Source: Sciurus carolinensis (lineage: Eukaryota; Chordata; Mammalia; Rodentia; Sciuridae). From it: a DNA stretch of 64,000 bases. The stretch spans positions 2,663,241-2,727,240 of the forward strand of contig NC_062213.1 of the NCBI RefSeq assembly GCF_902686445.1. The letters are read 5' to 3'. Below, piece after piece: positions 42,701-52,605 of the stretch. A model generated the notes under the pieces. That model had not been told where the DNA came from. It searched no databases and worked only from the letters and a program-made list of their open reading frames with translations. The position numbers and the translations under genes were made by a program. How positions within the stretch are numbered: the stretch's first letter is position 1; each line of letters opens with the position of its first letter.

Positions 42701-45209
42701 TTCTCCTACTTCTCTGTGAGGAAGGACTCCTTGTTTACACGAGGTGTTCTACAGGCCCCTCCACTCTGAGGCCTCCTTGGAGCGTGGGAGTTCATCTCTG
42801 TCCTCCGCTGTGACCTCCACCCTCCCTGGGCTCTCTCTCTGTCTTGCAGGGTCTTCTACTTCTGCCTGTGGCTTCTCTCCTCTCTGGGCTTCTCTGCGTG
42901 TCCTGACTCTGCTCGTCCCCCCTGTGCCCTGGGCTTTAGCACCCTGCTGTCCAGCTCTGTGGCCTCTGCTGCCTGACCCGGCTCCCTGCCCACTGCACAG
43001 TAGCCTCAGTCGCCACAGGTCCAGGCCTGGGCTTTGTTCTCAGAACGCCTGGAGCATTTGCCTGCTAGCCCTGGGGTGCCCGTCCCTGGTGCTGACTGTA
43101 TGTGCTGAGCCCCTGTGTGGACCCTGCTCTGCCCCCGGGTTTCCCCGTTGCCGTCGCCCTTGCTGTGCCTGTTAGGTCATCGCCTGGAGACTCCTTTGCT
43201 TGCGAATTCATGTTTCTTCAAGGCCGGGCACCTTGACCTCTGGCGTCAGGCGAGGCCTGTGGGGCCCTGCTCAGGAAAGAACTTATAGCAATTTTCATCC
43301 TCTAATTATGTAAACTCAACTATGTGGAAGTGCAGCTATCAAAATCTCAGAAAAGAGGCTTCGGAATAATAACACGCACTGCCTTCTCCGCGCGGGCCTG
43401 GCCGAGTTGCAGTCAGGCCCTGGTTTGTGATATTTCAGGAAATCTGTGCTCTCTGCCGGGGGCAAAGTCACAGACTCAGGGCCATCTGCTGCATATGTTA
43501 ATTCCCATTAGAGGAAACCCCACATTCCCCCAGATTCCACGGAAACAGCAGTGTGGTCTTTGTCCACTGAATAATGGGCTCCAGGGCTGGGCCCCACCAT
43601 CCAGTGGGCATCTTGGGGACACGCTCTACAGGGCTCCCCGAGACAGGCACATGCTCCAGAGCCCAGTTTTGGCAAGAATCTCACTGAGTCTGTTTAGCAA
43701 GAACCCCTCCCCCAGTGCTGTCTGGTGACCCTGGCTGTCTTCAGCAAGATCCCTGTCAGGACTGGTCAGCCAAGACCCCAGCTCTTGTGTTTCCCATTAG
43801 CTATTCCCGTGCACGAGTCCACCTGCCCTGGGCTCTTACCTGCTGTGCTGGAATTGAGCTCTGTTCTCGCTCCGACCCTTCCGCAACCCTTCCTGGATGG
43901 AGCTGCCTCGATGGCTTTAGCAGCTGTCCAGTGCTGGCTTTGTCTGTGACAGACATGGGCCACACTGGAAGGGCCAAGCCCGAGTCCACCCCAGGGGAGT
44001 GCCCCCAGGCAGGCCCCAGAGAAGACGAGGCGGGGTCTCTGCTGCTACTGCCCCCGCCCTCTGGTCTGTCTCCTCTCACTCTAGGACGGGCTCCCTGGCA
44101 GCGGGAGGGTGCAGAGACCCTGCACTGAGTTTACCCGCTGTCATCACAGGTGAAGGCCAACCTCCCTTCTGCAGGCTCCTTGGAAGGCCGCTGAGAACAG
44201 GAAGGCCAGGGAGGCTGATGGAGGAAGGCCGCTGCAGCCTCTCCTGGATCATCCTCTGTCCCAGGCCACTGCGGCCTCCACCCTCACGCCTTGCAGGGCA
44301 TCCTGCCACCTGGGTCCTCAGAGCAGGTTTGGGGTGGTAGGGGGCTCTTTCGCAGGAGCCTCGCTTCCCGGGTGGTGGAGACGGGTTGAGTTGGCTCCAG
44401 GCTGTGGGATCTTCAGTGTTGCCCACCTGGCAGGCTCCCTTGCTCCTGAAGGGTCTGACTCAAGGTGGAACCCCAGTGGACAAGCCAAATCTGTCCTGGG
44501 TGGGGCCCATGCTGCTTGGGGGTCACTAGCAGGAGACAGACCTGCACGTCTTGCTGGCCTCCTGTGCCTGGTGCTATGGAACAGCGCCCACTGGCGGCAG
44601 GAGGGCTGGGGTCCCTCGGAGAGCTAGCCGTCTGTGGGGGACCGGCAGCTCTGTGGGGGCGACTGCTCATGACCCCCTGTTCGTGCCGTTTCTCAAAGCA
44701 GTTCCTGCGGGAAGGACCTCTGACCCATCCGGCCTCCTGTGTTGCAGAAGAATAAGGCTTTGGATCCTGCAGTTTGGACGGGGTGTCGGCTCAGCTCCGC
44801 TTCAGAGAACAAATGGTCTGAAAAGGCTTCCACAGAAGGAGCCGGCGGGGAGGCGGGCCATGGAGGCACCTGGGGTTCACAGGCTAAAGCCCCAGGCCAC
44901 TGGGCCCCTGACTGGCTGTCGGAAAAGCGTGTCAGAGAGAGGTGGCCACCCCGAGGCAGCGCGGGAGCCAGGGCAGAGCAGCTGCAGGTACGGACGAGCA
45001 TGGTCCCCGCGGGTCCCCATCTCCAGAAGGAGCAGAGAGGCTGGGGGAACAGCCACAGGGCTTGGCAGCCATCATGACTTTTTAGGAATAAAAGGCCAAG
45101 CACATCTGCTCTTTGGATCTAGGGAAGGCGCCTGCTGCCTGCTCTTCAGGGCCCGAGTCTGCTGCAGGGACCCGTGCCTGCATTGCAAGGTGTCCCTGCA
45201 GAGCCACAC
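39706..45209. other. GC-rich DNA, no supported gene
   Basis: This holds the longest chance open frame (306 codons, 40,206-41,126, plus strand), without a known domain and overlapped by open frames on the minus strand. A pyrimidine-rich, AT-richer stretch at about 42,120-42,760 may be an unrecognised old repeat. An AT-rich island at 43,276-43,385 is listed separately. Confidence 0.42.
43276..43385. other. AT-rich island, candidate conserved non-coding element
   Basis: GAACTTATAGCAATTTTCAT, CCTCTAATTATGTAAACTCA (containing TAATTA), CTATCAAAATCTC and GGAATAATAACACGC lie between GC-rich flanks. No repeat is recognised. Confidence 0.3.
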
Positions 45210-45550
45210 TGTGACGTCCTCACCCCTGTGACCGTATCTGGAAATGGGCTCTTAAGAGGTTACTGAGGTTGAACAAGGTCATAGGCCTGGGCTCTCACCC
45301 AGGGGAAGAGGGACAGAGGGCCTCCTGCCACCGCACCTCCCCAGGTCACAGTGAGAAGGTGGTGTCCACAGCCAGGAAGCGTCCCTGAGCAGGCCTGCCC
45401 GCACCTTGGAACTGGACTTGCCGCCTCCCTGGGGGAGGCCATCTGTAGTTTGAGCTGTCCTGCCTGCGGTGAAGGCAGCATGGAGCCCACACGCCTTCGT
45501 GACTGTCATTATGTTGCCTCTGCAGCACCAGGAGGCAGACGGTGTAATCA
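45210..45550 (+). mobile_element. MLT1-type MaLR LTR, plus strand
   Basis: CCTGTGACCGTATCTGGAAA, TGGGCTCTTAAGAGGTTACT, GAGGTTGAACAAGGTCATAG and GGCCTGGGCTC match the LTR phrase 'tgactgtatttggaaatagggtctttaaagaggtaattaaggttaaatgaggtcattagggtgggc'. Further on, CTGCCCGCACCTTGGAACTG and TCATTATGTTGCCTCTGCAG fit the LTR's distal part. It is strongly decayed in the middle. Confidence 0.6.
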
Positions 45551-45629
45551 CAAGGACGTGGAGGTGCAGGTAGGGTAAGTGGCCTGGCCAAGGTCAGGGG
45601 GCTGGAAGGACCCGGCCTGGACGCATCCT

Positions 45630-46045
45630 GGAGGTCACAAATGTTTATTCTCAGGAAAAGAACATGGCCTTGAAGAAGCTCCTGATGTTCCCAGCTCTGG
45701 GTTCTGCCCAGGTGGGCTGTGGGGAGTCCCCAGCACCGTTCCCTGCCAGGAGTCACGCGGACCCCACGCAGGCCGGCCTGCCACGGACAGCTGCACAGGT
45801 TGCCCGTTCCAAGGTGCAGGCGGCCCGGCCCAGGCTGCTTCCTGGCTGTGGCTGCTGCCTTCTCCCTCGGTCTTCACGTGGCGCAGGCACTGCAGACTCT
45901 GTGCATCTTCCACTGGGTCAGGGCCCCATGTACCTGACCTTGTTTAACCTCAGTCTTAACAACCCACTTCCAAATACGGCCACTGAGGTTAGGGTGTCTC
46001 TGTGAGACTCTGCAGGGACACAACTCAGTTCAAGGCACCTTCCAA
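45630..46045 (-). mobile_element. MLT1-type MaLR LTR, minus strand
   Basis: The order is CACAAATGTTTATTCTCAGG, TTCTCCCTCGGTCTTCACGT, GTGCATCTTCCACTGGGTCA, CTGACCTTGTTTAACCTCAG, CCCACTTCCAAATACGGCCA, CTGAGGTTAGGGTGTCTCTG and ACACAACTCAG. This corresponds to a nearly full reverse MLT1 LTR. It lies about 80 bp from a plus-strand LTR of the same group, giving an inverted pair. Confidence 0.7.
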
Positions 46046-46849
46046 ACACCTGATCACAAATGTTGAATCAGAACCCCCAGGAGTGAGCAGTGCACGACCC
46101 CAACAAATGAGCCAAAGCGAGGCCTGTCAGTCATAGGCCATAAGCAGGTGCTGGCTGCTCTGCCCTCTGTGGGGAACAAGCAGGGAGAAGCACGTGGCCT
46201 AAGCCTTGCCCCTGAGAGTCTGGCTGTGACAGCCAGGAGACCTCACCAGACGCTGCCAACCTGCAGCCCTCTGGTCAGTTGAACAGAGGGACCTGCCCAT
46301 CGCTGGGGCTGGTGAAGCCTCCTCTTCCTGGGAAACCCAGGTTGGTCCACCAAGCAGCTTGCTCTGTTGCTCAGCCTGCAGATGCTGAGGCCAATGGGCC
46401 TGCTCTCATACTTCCAGGCCTTGCTGATAAATATGGCCCTGGAGAAAGCCCAGGCCGGGAAGCCAGGATGAGAAATGTCACGTACCAGTAGGCCTTTCAT
46501 GGACTTATTTCAAATCTCCAGGCCTGGGAACGGGGCCTGATGGATTTTTAAGGACTCCTGTTGTGTTCATTTCCCACAAAAATGAGGGTCACACTCAGGG
46601 CCAAGTGATGCAAATAACTCTCCCTGTCCAGATTAGAGCAGAGAGCTCGAGGCTGGGAGTCTGTGCTACCCTGATGGGCCCAGGTGCAACGTGCATGCTG
46701 TGCTGTGTTCCCTAGAGTGCACACACATGTGAGCACACCTGATCCCCAAGTGAGGACACACATGCACGCAGGGACGTTCACCGGAGCGCACGCACCCATG
46801 TCCTTAAGTCAGCAGCGACTGTGAGCACACACAGCCCCTCTTCATGCGG
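46046..46849. other. No gene; degenerate CA-rich stretch
   Basis: A degenerate CA-rich stretch is present at about 46,715-46,800. Otherwise nothing is recognised. Confidence 0.4.
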
Positions 46850-47130
46850 TCAGGCACGTGCACAGAAACATGATAAATGCACATGCAAACATGCAGCTCT
46901 CATGGGCTTTCTGCCACGTGTGCTCCTGCAGAGACACATATGGCCTGCACGTGCACAGCATACGCTCGCACCGGCAGATGAGAGCTTGCCCTCCATATGA
47001 AGTCCCCAGTGGCTCCAAGTCAGACATTAAAAGCATTAATAAAAGACGCTGCCAGAAGTTCAGTTGCAACATTGATTTCCTGGTTGTCAGAGCAGAGTAT
47101 ATAAACCCCAAGTGGCATTTAATGCTGGGT
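46850..47130. other. CACGTG sites beside an AT-richer island
   Basis: CACGTG occurs near 46,855, 46,914 and 46,949, the last within the palindrome TGCACGTGCA. They are followed by an AT-richer stretch with CATATG, GACATTAAAAGCATTAATAA and GAGTATATAAACCCC. TATATAAA at 47,099 resembles a TATA box, but no gene start is evident downstream. Candidate regulatory DNA only. Confidence 0.3.
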
Positions 47131-47509
47131 CTGTTCTCGGAGGATTGGGCTGGCGAGCACAGAGCCAGAAACATCTACAACCTTCGTCAAAGTGCAGCAG
47201 ACCGCACTGCCGGGGGTGGCCAGGACTCCCCTCAGCCCTCAGGTCTCTTGGTCCTTCCTGCTGACAGGGTGGTGCCCTTGGTTGCTGAGAAACTGGGCCA
47301 GGGTCCCAGGAGCCACCCGATCACCTTCTCCAGAGCCAGCGGAGAGCCCTTGAGACCACCTGGGTACAAGCTTCCCTGTCCTTCCCTAAGGTCAAGGAGG
47401 TCGCCAGTGCTGGGGGTCCATGCGTGTCTGGAAAGTGTCCTTCCTCCTTCCACCTCCTGAACCCGAGACTGACCTGAGCTCTTGGATAGCTTGGCATGAA
47501 TCACCCTGT

Positions 47510-47875
47510 TGAGGGCTGCCTTGCATCCCCCAAAATTCATGTTCAGGCCCTAACCCAGTACTCAGACTGTGACTGTATTTGGAGACAGTGTTATTAGAGG
47601 TAATTGAGTTAAAAGGAGGTCACCAGGGTGGGCCTAAACCGATTGGTGTCCTTGTAGGAAGAGGAGATCAGGACACAAACACACAGAGGGAGAGTCACAT
47701 GGGGACACAGGGAGAAGACCGTGCGTACACCCCAATGAGAGGCCTCAGGAGGAACCAGCGTGCCTGCACTCGGATCTCGGGCTCCAGCTGCAGGGTTGGG
47801 AGGAGCACACGTTGCTGCGTAGGCTTCCCAGTCTGTGGTGTTTTGTTACAGCTGACCTAGAGCTGAACTCACTAA
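47510..47875 (+). mobile_element. MLT1-type MaLR LTR, plus strand
   Basis: The order is CCCCCAAAATTCATGTTCAG, CCCTAACCCAGTACTCAGAC, TGTGACTGTATTTGGAGACA, GAGGTAATTGAGTTAAAAGG, GTCCTTGTAGGAAGAGGAGA, GACACAGGGAGAAGACCGTG, AGGCCTCAGGAGGAACCAGC and CCAGTCTGTGGTGTTTTGTT. This is essentially a full-length LTR with its 5' and 3' parts recognisable, solitary, with no internal sequence. Confidence 0.85.
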
Positions 47876-48064
47876 CCCATCCTCAAAGACCTCACCGGCT
47901 GACCACAGCCCAGCCTCGCAGGGACCACGAAACACTGGCCCTGGGCTAAGCCCTGATGCTGGTCTCAGCTGGGCCCACCGCAGCTGCTCAGGGCCATACA
48001 GGGCTCTTTAACAAGGACTTGCCTGGTGAGGGAGAAACACTGTTGGCTCTGGTCACTGCCCCTT

Positions 48065-48395
48065 GCTATAGTTCAGATCTGGAATGTGCCCCCAAGGCCC
48101 TTTTGTGGTGGCCTAGTCCCTGGCATGGAGTCACTGGGAAGTGGTAGAGGCTTCCGGAGCTGGGATCTGGTGGGGTCTTTAGGCCACGGGGGTTGTGCCC
48201 TCAAGGGACAGTGGGGCCCTGGTTCCTGCTCTTATTCCCAGCTGGGAGGTGAATGGGGTTTGCTCCTCCTCGACTTCCCCGCCAGGATGCGTCTCCTGGT
48301 CACAGGCCGGCTGACCGTGGACTGCAACCTCCCAAATTGCGAGCAAACGAAGCTTCCTCTGTCGGATCTGCTCCTCTAGGTCTTATCACAGTACC
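48065..48395 (+). mobile_element. MaLR-like LTR, plus strand
   Basis: TGCTATAGTTCAGATCTGGA, ATGTGCCCCCAAGGCCCTTT, TCACTGGGAAGTGGTAGAGG, GTCTTTAGGCCACGGGGGTT, GTGCCCTCAAGGGACAGTGG, GGCTGACCGTGGACTGCAAC and CGAGCAAACGAAGCTTCCTC match an LTR I recall with 'tggtttggatatgaagtgtcccccaaaggctc...ggaggtggtggaa...gaccatggactgaaacctccaaaattgtgagc'. The exact subfamily is uncertain. Same orientation as the LTR about 190 bp upstream. Confidence 0.6.
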
Positions 48396-48558
48396 CTTCG
48401 TGCCCAGGGACAGATTCTCATCTCTGCCACCCTTGCCTGCTGCCCACAAGGCCTCCTTTCCCATGTCTCCTGTTGGAAGCGACTTTGGCACCAAATGCTG
48501 AAGGAAGTCTTCCATCTCCAGTGTTTGAGAGACGTCTCTGCAGGAAATAGATGTAGGT

Positions 48559-48750
48559 TGTCAGGAGATTCCGTCTCCACTGGTCCAGGAACGTTGCTCC
48601 ACAACTTTCAGGAGGTTCCGTCTCCACTGGTCCAGGAACGTTGCTCCACAACCTTCAGGAGGTTCCGCCTCCACTGGTCCAGGAACATTGCTCCACAACC
48701 TTCAGGAGGTTCCGTCTCCACTGGTCTAGAAACGTTGCTCCACAACCTTC
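48559..48750. repeat. 47-bp minisatellite, about 4 copies
   Basis: A 47-bp unit beginning TTCCGTCTCCACTGGTCCAG starts at 48,569, 48,616, 48,663 and 48,710. Copies differ at a few sites (CCGTCTCC/CCGCCTCC, AACGTTG/AACATTG, GGTCCAG/GGTCTAG). The last copy is incomplete and the bases before 48,569 (TGTCAGGAGA) look like the tail of a preceding unit. Because 47 is not a multiple of three, open frames crossing it cycle through all phases. Confidence 0.93.
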
Positions 48751-48774
48751 TCGGACACACTGTCTCTGCGAGAA

Positions 48775-50450
48775 GTCTGCTGTCATCCTTGTCTGCTCCT
48801 CTTCATGAAGCTTGCCTTTTTTTGTTTTTAAAGAGGTTTATCTCTTCATCACTGGTTTGGATGATGTGACTTGATGCAGTTTTATTCATGTTTTTTGTGC
48901 TAGAGCTTTTATGAACTTGCATTTGTGGGTTTTTGGGTTTTCATCAAATGTGGAAAAATTTTAACCTTTATTTCTGTATGAATTTTCCTCTCTCTCTCTC
49001 TCTCTCCCCCTCTCCCTTTCTCTCTCCCTCCCTCTCTCTCTTTCCCCCTTTCTCTCCCCTCTCTCCCTCTCTCTCCCTCCCTCTCTCTCTTGCCCTCTCT
49101 CTCCCTCTCCCCTCCCCCTCTCCCTCTCTCTCTCCCTCCCTCTCTCTCTTGCCCTCTTTCTCTCCCCTCTCTCTCCCTCTCCCCTCTCCTCCCCTCCCCC
49201 TCCCCCTTTCCTCCTCTCCCCCTCCCCCTTTCCTCCTCTCCCCCTCCCCCTCTTCTCTCTCTTCCTTTAGGTACTTCACATACATGCATCAGGCTGTTTG
49301 TCATGGTCCCACAACCCACTAGTGCTCTGAGGATGTTTTCACTTATCTTCCTCTGCACTCCACTTTGGATAGCTTCTCTCGCCATGTCGTTGGATTTGTT
49401 GATCTTTCCTTCTGCAGTGTCTCATCTGTCATTAACCCCATTTGGTGTGCTTTTCATTTCAGACATTATAGTTTTTAGCTCTGGAAGTTTGGTTTGGGTC
49501 TTCCTTTTATGTTCCACATCTCTATTCAGCATGTTCAAGTTTTCCTGTAAATTCTGGACATACAGATTACAGTTCAAATAACTGGCTTAATGTCCTTGTC
49601 TGCTAAATTTACCCTCTCTGTCAGTCCCAATTTTTTTTTTTCATTTTCCCCCTCCTCATTGTGGATCATGATCCTGCTTCTTTGTTTGCCTAGTAAGTTT
49701 CGATTGGATGCAGGTATTGTGAATTTTTACCTTGTTGACAGGCAGATATTTTTGTATTGCTATAAATCTTCTTGAGATTTGTTTTGGAAAACAGCTTGCT
49801 TGTTTTGGGCCCTGTTTTAGGATTTGACAGGTGGGAACAGAGCAGTGCCCAGTGTAGGGTGAATCATCCTCCACAGCTGAAGCAAGGCCAGACTGCATTG
49901 CGCCCATGGATGAGAAGGTTTCCAGCAGCGTGGTGGAGCCGCCTCCCTTCCTAGCACTGACGAGCTTGCCACCGTTTCCTCTGGTTTTGTTCTGACCTTG
50001 GGCGCTTTCCACACAGGTCTGCATTGGTCTGGCTCTGTTGAAACCGGAGGCCTCTCAGACCTCAGAGCTCTCCCTCTGTGCAGCTGTCTCCCGCCCTGTA
50101 CTCTCCCCTGTGGCCTCTAACCCTCTAGTTTCCTGGACGCTCAGATTCATGTCTTCCACTCAGAATCCACGGGTCTCTGTTTTGGTTTCCCCTCCCTCCA
50201 TCAGGACCGGGAAACTCTCAGGGCAGCAAACTGTAACTGTGGGCTCAGCTCATGGGTTCTCCCCCTGTCAGGAAGCAGCATCCTTTGTGCCTGATGTCCG
50301 GTGTCTTGAAAACCATTGTTCTGTGCCCTTGGTTTATTTTTCAGTTGTTTCAAGTGAGAGAGTAAGTCCTGTTGCTCTTGCTCCACTTTGTTCAGGACCT
50401 GGTAGGAATCCTGGGAAGCAGGGGGCTTGGGGGCATCCAGCCCAGTCTCT
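48775..50450. mobile_element. Old LINE-derived segment (L1/HAL1 type) with expanded pyrimidine tract
   Basis: Phrases match an old mammalian LINE UTR-type segment in order: GGTTTTCATCAAATGTGGAA, GGCTGTTTGTCATGGTCCCA, TTTGGATAGCTTCTCTCGCC, TTCCTTCTGCAGTGTCTCAT, CAGACATTATAGTTTTTAGC, TCCTGCTTCTTTGTTTGCCT, TTCGATTGGATGCAGGTATT, GAATTTTTACCTTGTTGACA and GACAGGTGGGAACAGAGCAG. The simple CT tract sits exactly where the consensus has a short CT-rich stretch. Strand and subfamily are not assigned. No open frame is retained. Confidence 0.75.
48985..49268. repeat. Polypyrimidine (CT)n/(CCCTCT)n tract, about 280 bp
   Basis: The tract is almost uninterrupted C and T, with only a few G bases (near 49,091 and 49,151). 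It begins as (TC)n and becomes CCCTCT-, CCCTCC- and CCCCCTTTCC-type modules; CCCCTCCCCCTTTCCTCCTC recurs near 49,196 and 49,219. Such mirror-prone purine/pyrimidine DNA can form triplex (H-DNA). The complementary strand gives open frames of Arg, Gly, Glu and Lys that are not genes. Confidence 0.95.
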
Positions 50451-52044
50451 TTCCCACATCTTGGAATAGCCACTGTCCCTCATAGAACCCTGAGGCCCAC
50501 CCAGGTCGCCTATTGCCCAATTCTACCTCTGTCACGGTTTCCACCCAAACAGAGCTGGGCACTGGAGCCTGCTCGGCAGACATTGTAGAAAGGAGACAGG
50601 AAGACAGGGTCAGACTGTGATTAAGAGAGGGCACGTTAGCAGACTGTCTCCTCGTAGCTGCATCTAGATTCTCCCTCTGGGAACTCCTGGAGCTTAACCT
50701 CATCATCTGTCAAGGTAGACAATGAACTGAGCCGCCCATGTCCTCTGTGTGTGCGTGTGTGTGCGTGTGTGTGAGTGTGCATGAGTGTGTGCGTGCATCC
50801 ATAACTGTCTGCTCCACAGAGGAGATGAATGCTGACAGGCAGCCTGATCTGAGACAGGGCTGGTGGGTTCTAGAACCTTCTTAGATTCACGTGTCCTCCA
50901 TGGTGTGTCCCTTCCCTGGTCCTCAGTTTCCCCCATTGATGATTTATGGGGTTGGAATCCTCGTTCTTCGTACTTCTGCACAAGTGCCCAGGGGTCTGGA
51001 GGAAGGGGGAGGGTGGCACTTCCGTGCCTTGTTCTGGGAGGACACGCCGCATCAGCTCGTACTCGTCCCTTCTCTGAGCTCCACTTCCCGCATCTGCTTG
51101 GGTTGCATATCAGTGATGTCTGCCCACCCTGAGCTCTGGAGAGAGGTGAGGTCCCGCTCAGGATCCTGCTATGTGCTCCTGGCAGGGGGTGGCCACTCCA
51201 CCACTGTTGAACTGGTGCCAACCCCAGCACTAGGGTGTGTCTACCCCTGAGCCATGGTGCCCGGCCTCCCAGGGAGGGAATGAGATGCTGGAAGGAGGGA
51301 AAGCAGGCTTGCTGCCAGCCGGTCAAACGACGGGATGGCTCTCTGCCCTCGCTTGGCCTCTGTCCAGGCACCCAGTCACACATGCCCAGCGCTTGCTGCT
51401 TGCTTCCTGCATTGGAACAAGAGCAGTGGACAATTGGCTGGCATCCCGATGGCTCTGTCTTGAAGCAGGTAGCTCTAGGGTGGCCATCCCCTGGGGAAGG
51501 TCCTCACTCCCAGGAGGACTCCTGGGGCCTCAGCTGGATGTGGGAGTGTGAACCAGGGGCTGGCGAGATCTCTGGCCCTCCAGTATCCCCAGTGCTGTGT
51601 GACCTTCCTGAATCCGTCCATCCTCAGACCTGTGGACACCCTGTGGGAGGCTTGTGCCCTGGCTCAGCCGGGGACCACAGGGACTTTGTCTCCACACACT
51701 CAAGCTCCTGCTGTCCTGGGTGCTGCCCTGAACTTGCTTCCTGCCCCAGGGGCCTGCAGGCCTGTGGGACCCTGTTTCAGCACAGTCGCTGGAGAGTTGC
51801 CCTAGCTGCAGAGTTGGGCGACAGGCCCTGCTCTGCTCTCTCAGGTTGAGCTCCTGCGTGACCTGCTGTCCTGCACCTGAAGGAGCTGCCCACACTCCAC
51901 TGGAGCATCTTGGCTTTGGATGGGAGGCTCAGCCCCAGGACTGGAGGGGACCAGCAGGCCACTCTGAGTGTTGGTGCAAGTCAGGGCTGAGGCAGGAGGC
52001 CCTTGAGGAGTCTGGGGGAGAGCTGCTCCAGCTTCCTGGGGTTC
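50451..52044. other. No gene; small repeats
   Basis: A (GT)n microsatellite with GC/GA interruptions is at 50,745-50,796. CCAACCCCAGCACTAGGGTG then CTACCCCTGAGCCATGG at about 51,212-51,266 resembles a decayed reverse ID/B1-ID SINE end (weak). No gene or exon is recognised. Confidence 0.45.
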
Positions 52045-52605
52045 TTCTTTTTTGAAGTTCTATTTCATTTTTATCGACACACAATAATTGTGCATTGTGG
52101 GAGGTACAAGGTGATTTTTGGTATGAGTGATCATTGTGCAGTAGTCAGGTCAAGGTGACCGGCATGTCCACTGTCCAGCGTTTACCCCACCTTTGTGGAG
52201 AGACCTTGAAGAGCCCTGTCTTGCAGCTGTTTTGAAATACACAACAGTTTGAGGTAGCTCCAGATGCGCCCCTTTCTGCCTGGACTGATCTGCTGCCGCC
52301 TCTCCCCTCTTGCCCTCCCCTCTCTGGACTCTGCTAACCGCTGTTCTCCTCCTGGCATCTCCACGTCCACACAAGGATGGGATCATGCCATATCTGTCTC
52401 TCTGTGCCTGGCTTATTCCACTTAAAATAATGTCCTCCAGTCCTGTCCAGTTGTTGCAAACGACAGGAGTTCCTTTCCTGAACTAGCTGGATAGTATTCC
52501 GTGTGTATCCATCCCACATTTTCTGTATGCATGTGTCCATCGATGGACACTTAGCCAGCAATCCGCAGCTGGGTATTTATCCAAAGGAAATAAAACCAGT
52601 GTGTC
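52045..52605 (-). mobile_element. L1 3' end, minus strand
   Basis: A good match to a reverse L1 3' UTR and upstream segment: TTTTTATCGACACACAATAA, TTGTGCATTGTGGGAGGTAC, AAGGTGATTTTTGG, GCCTGGCTTATTCCACTTAA, AATAATGTCCTCCAGTCCTG, CTGGATAGTATTCCGTGTGT, ACATTTTCTGTATGCATGTG, TCCATCGATGGACACTTAGC and GGGTATTTATCCAAAGGAAA. It is inactive, with no coding capacity. Confidence 0.85.

Noticed and set aside
48909..49385. 158-codon minus-strand Arg/Gly/Glu-rich frame, RG-repeat-like
   Set aside because: It is the complement of the polypyrimidine tract inside a LINE, not an RNA-binding protein.
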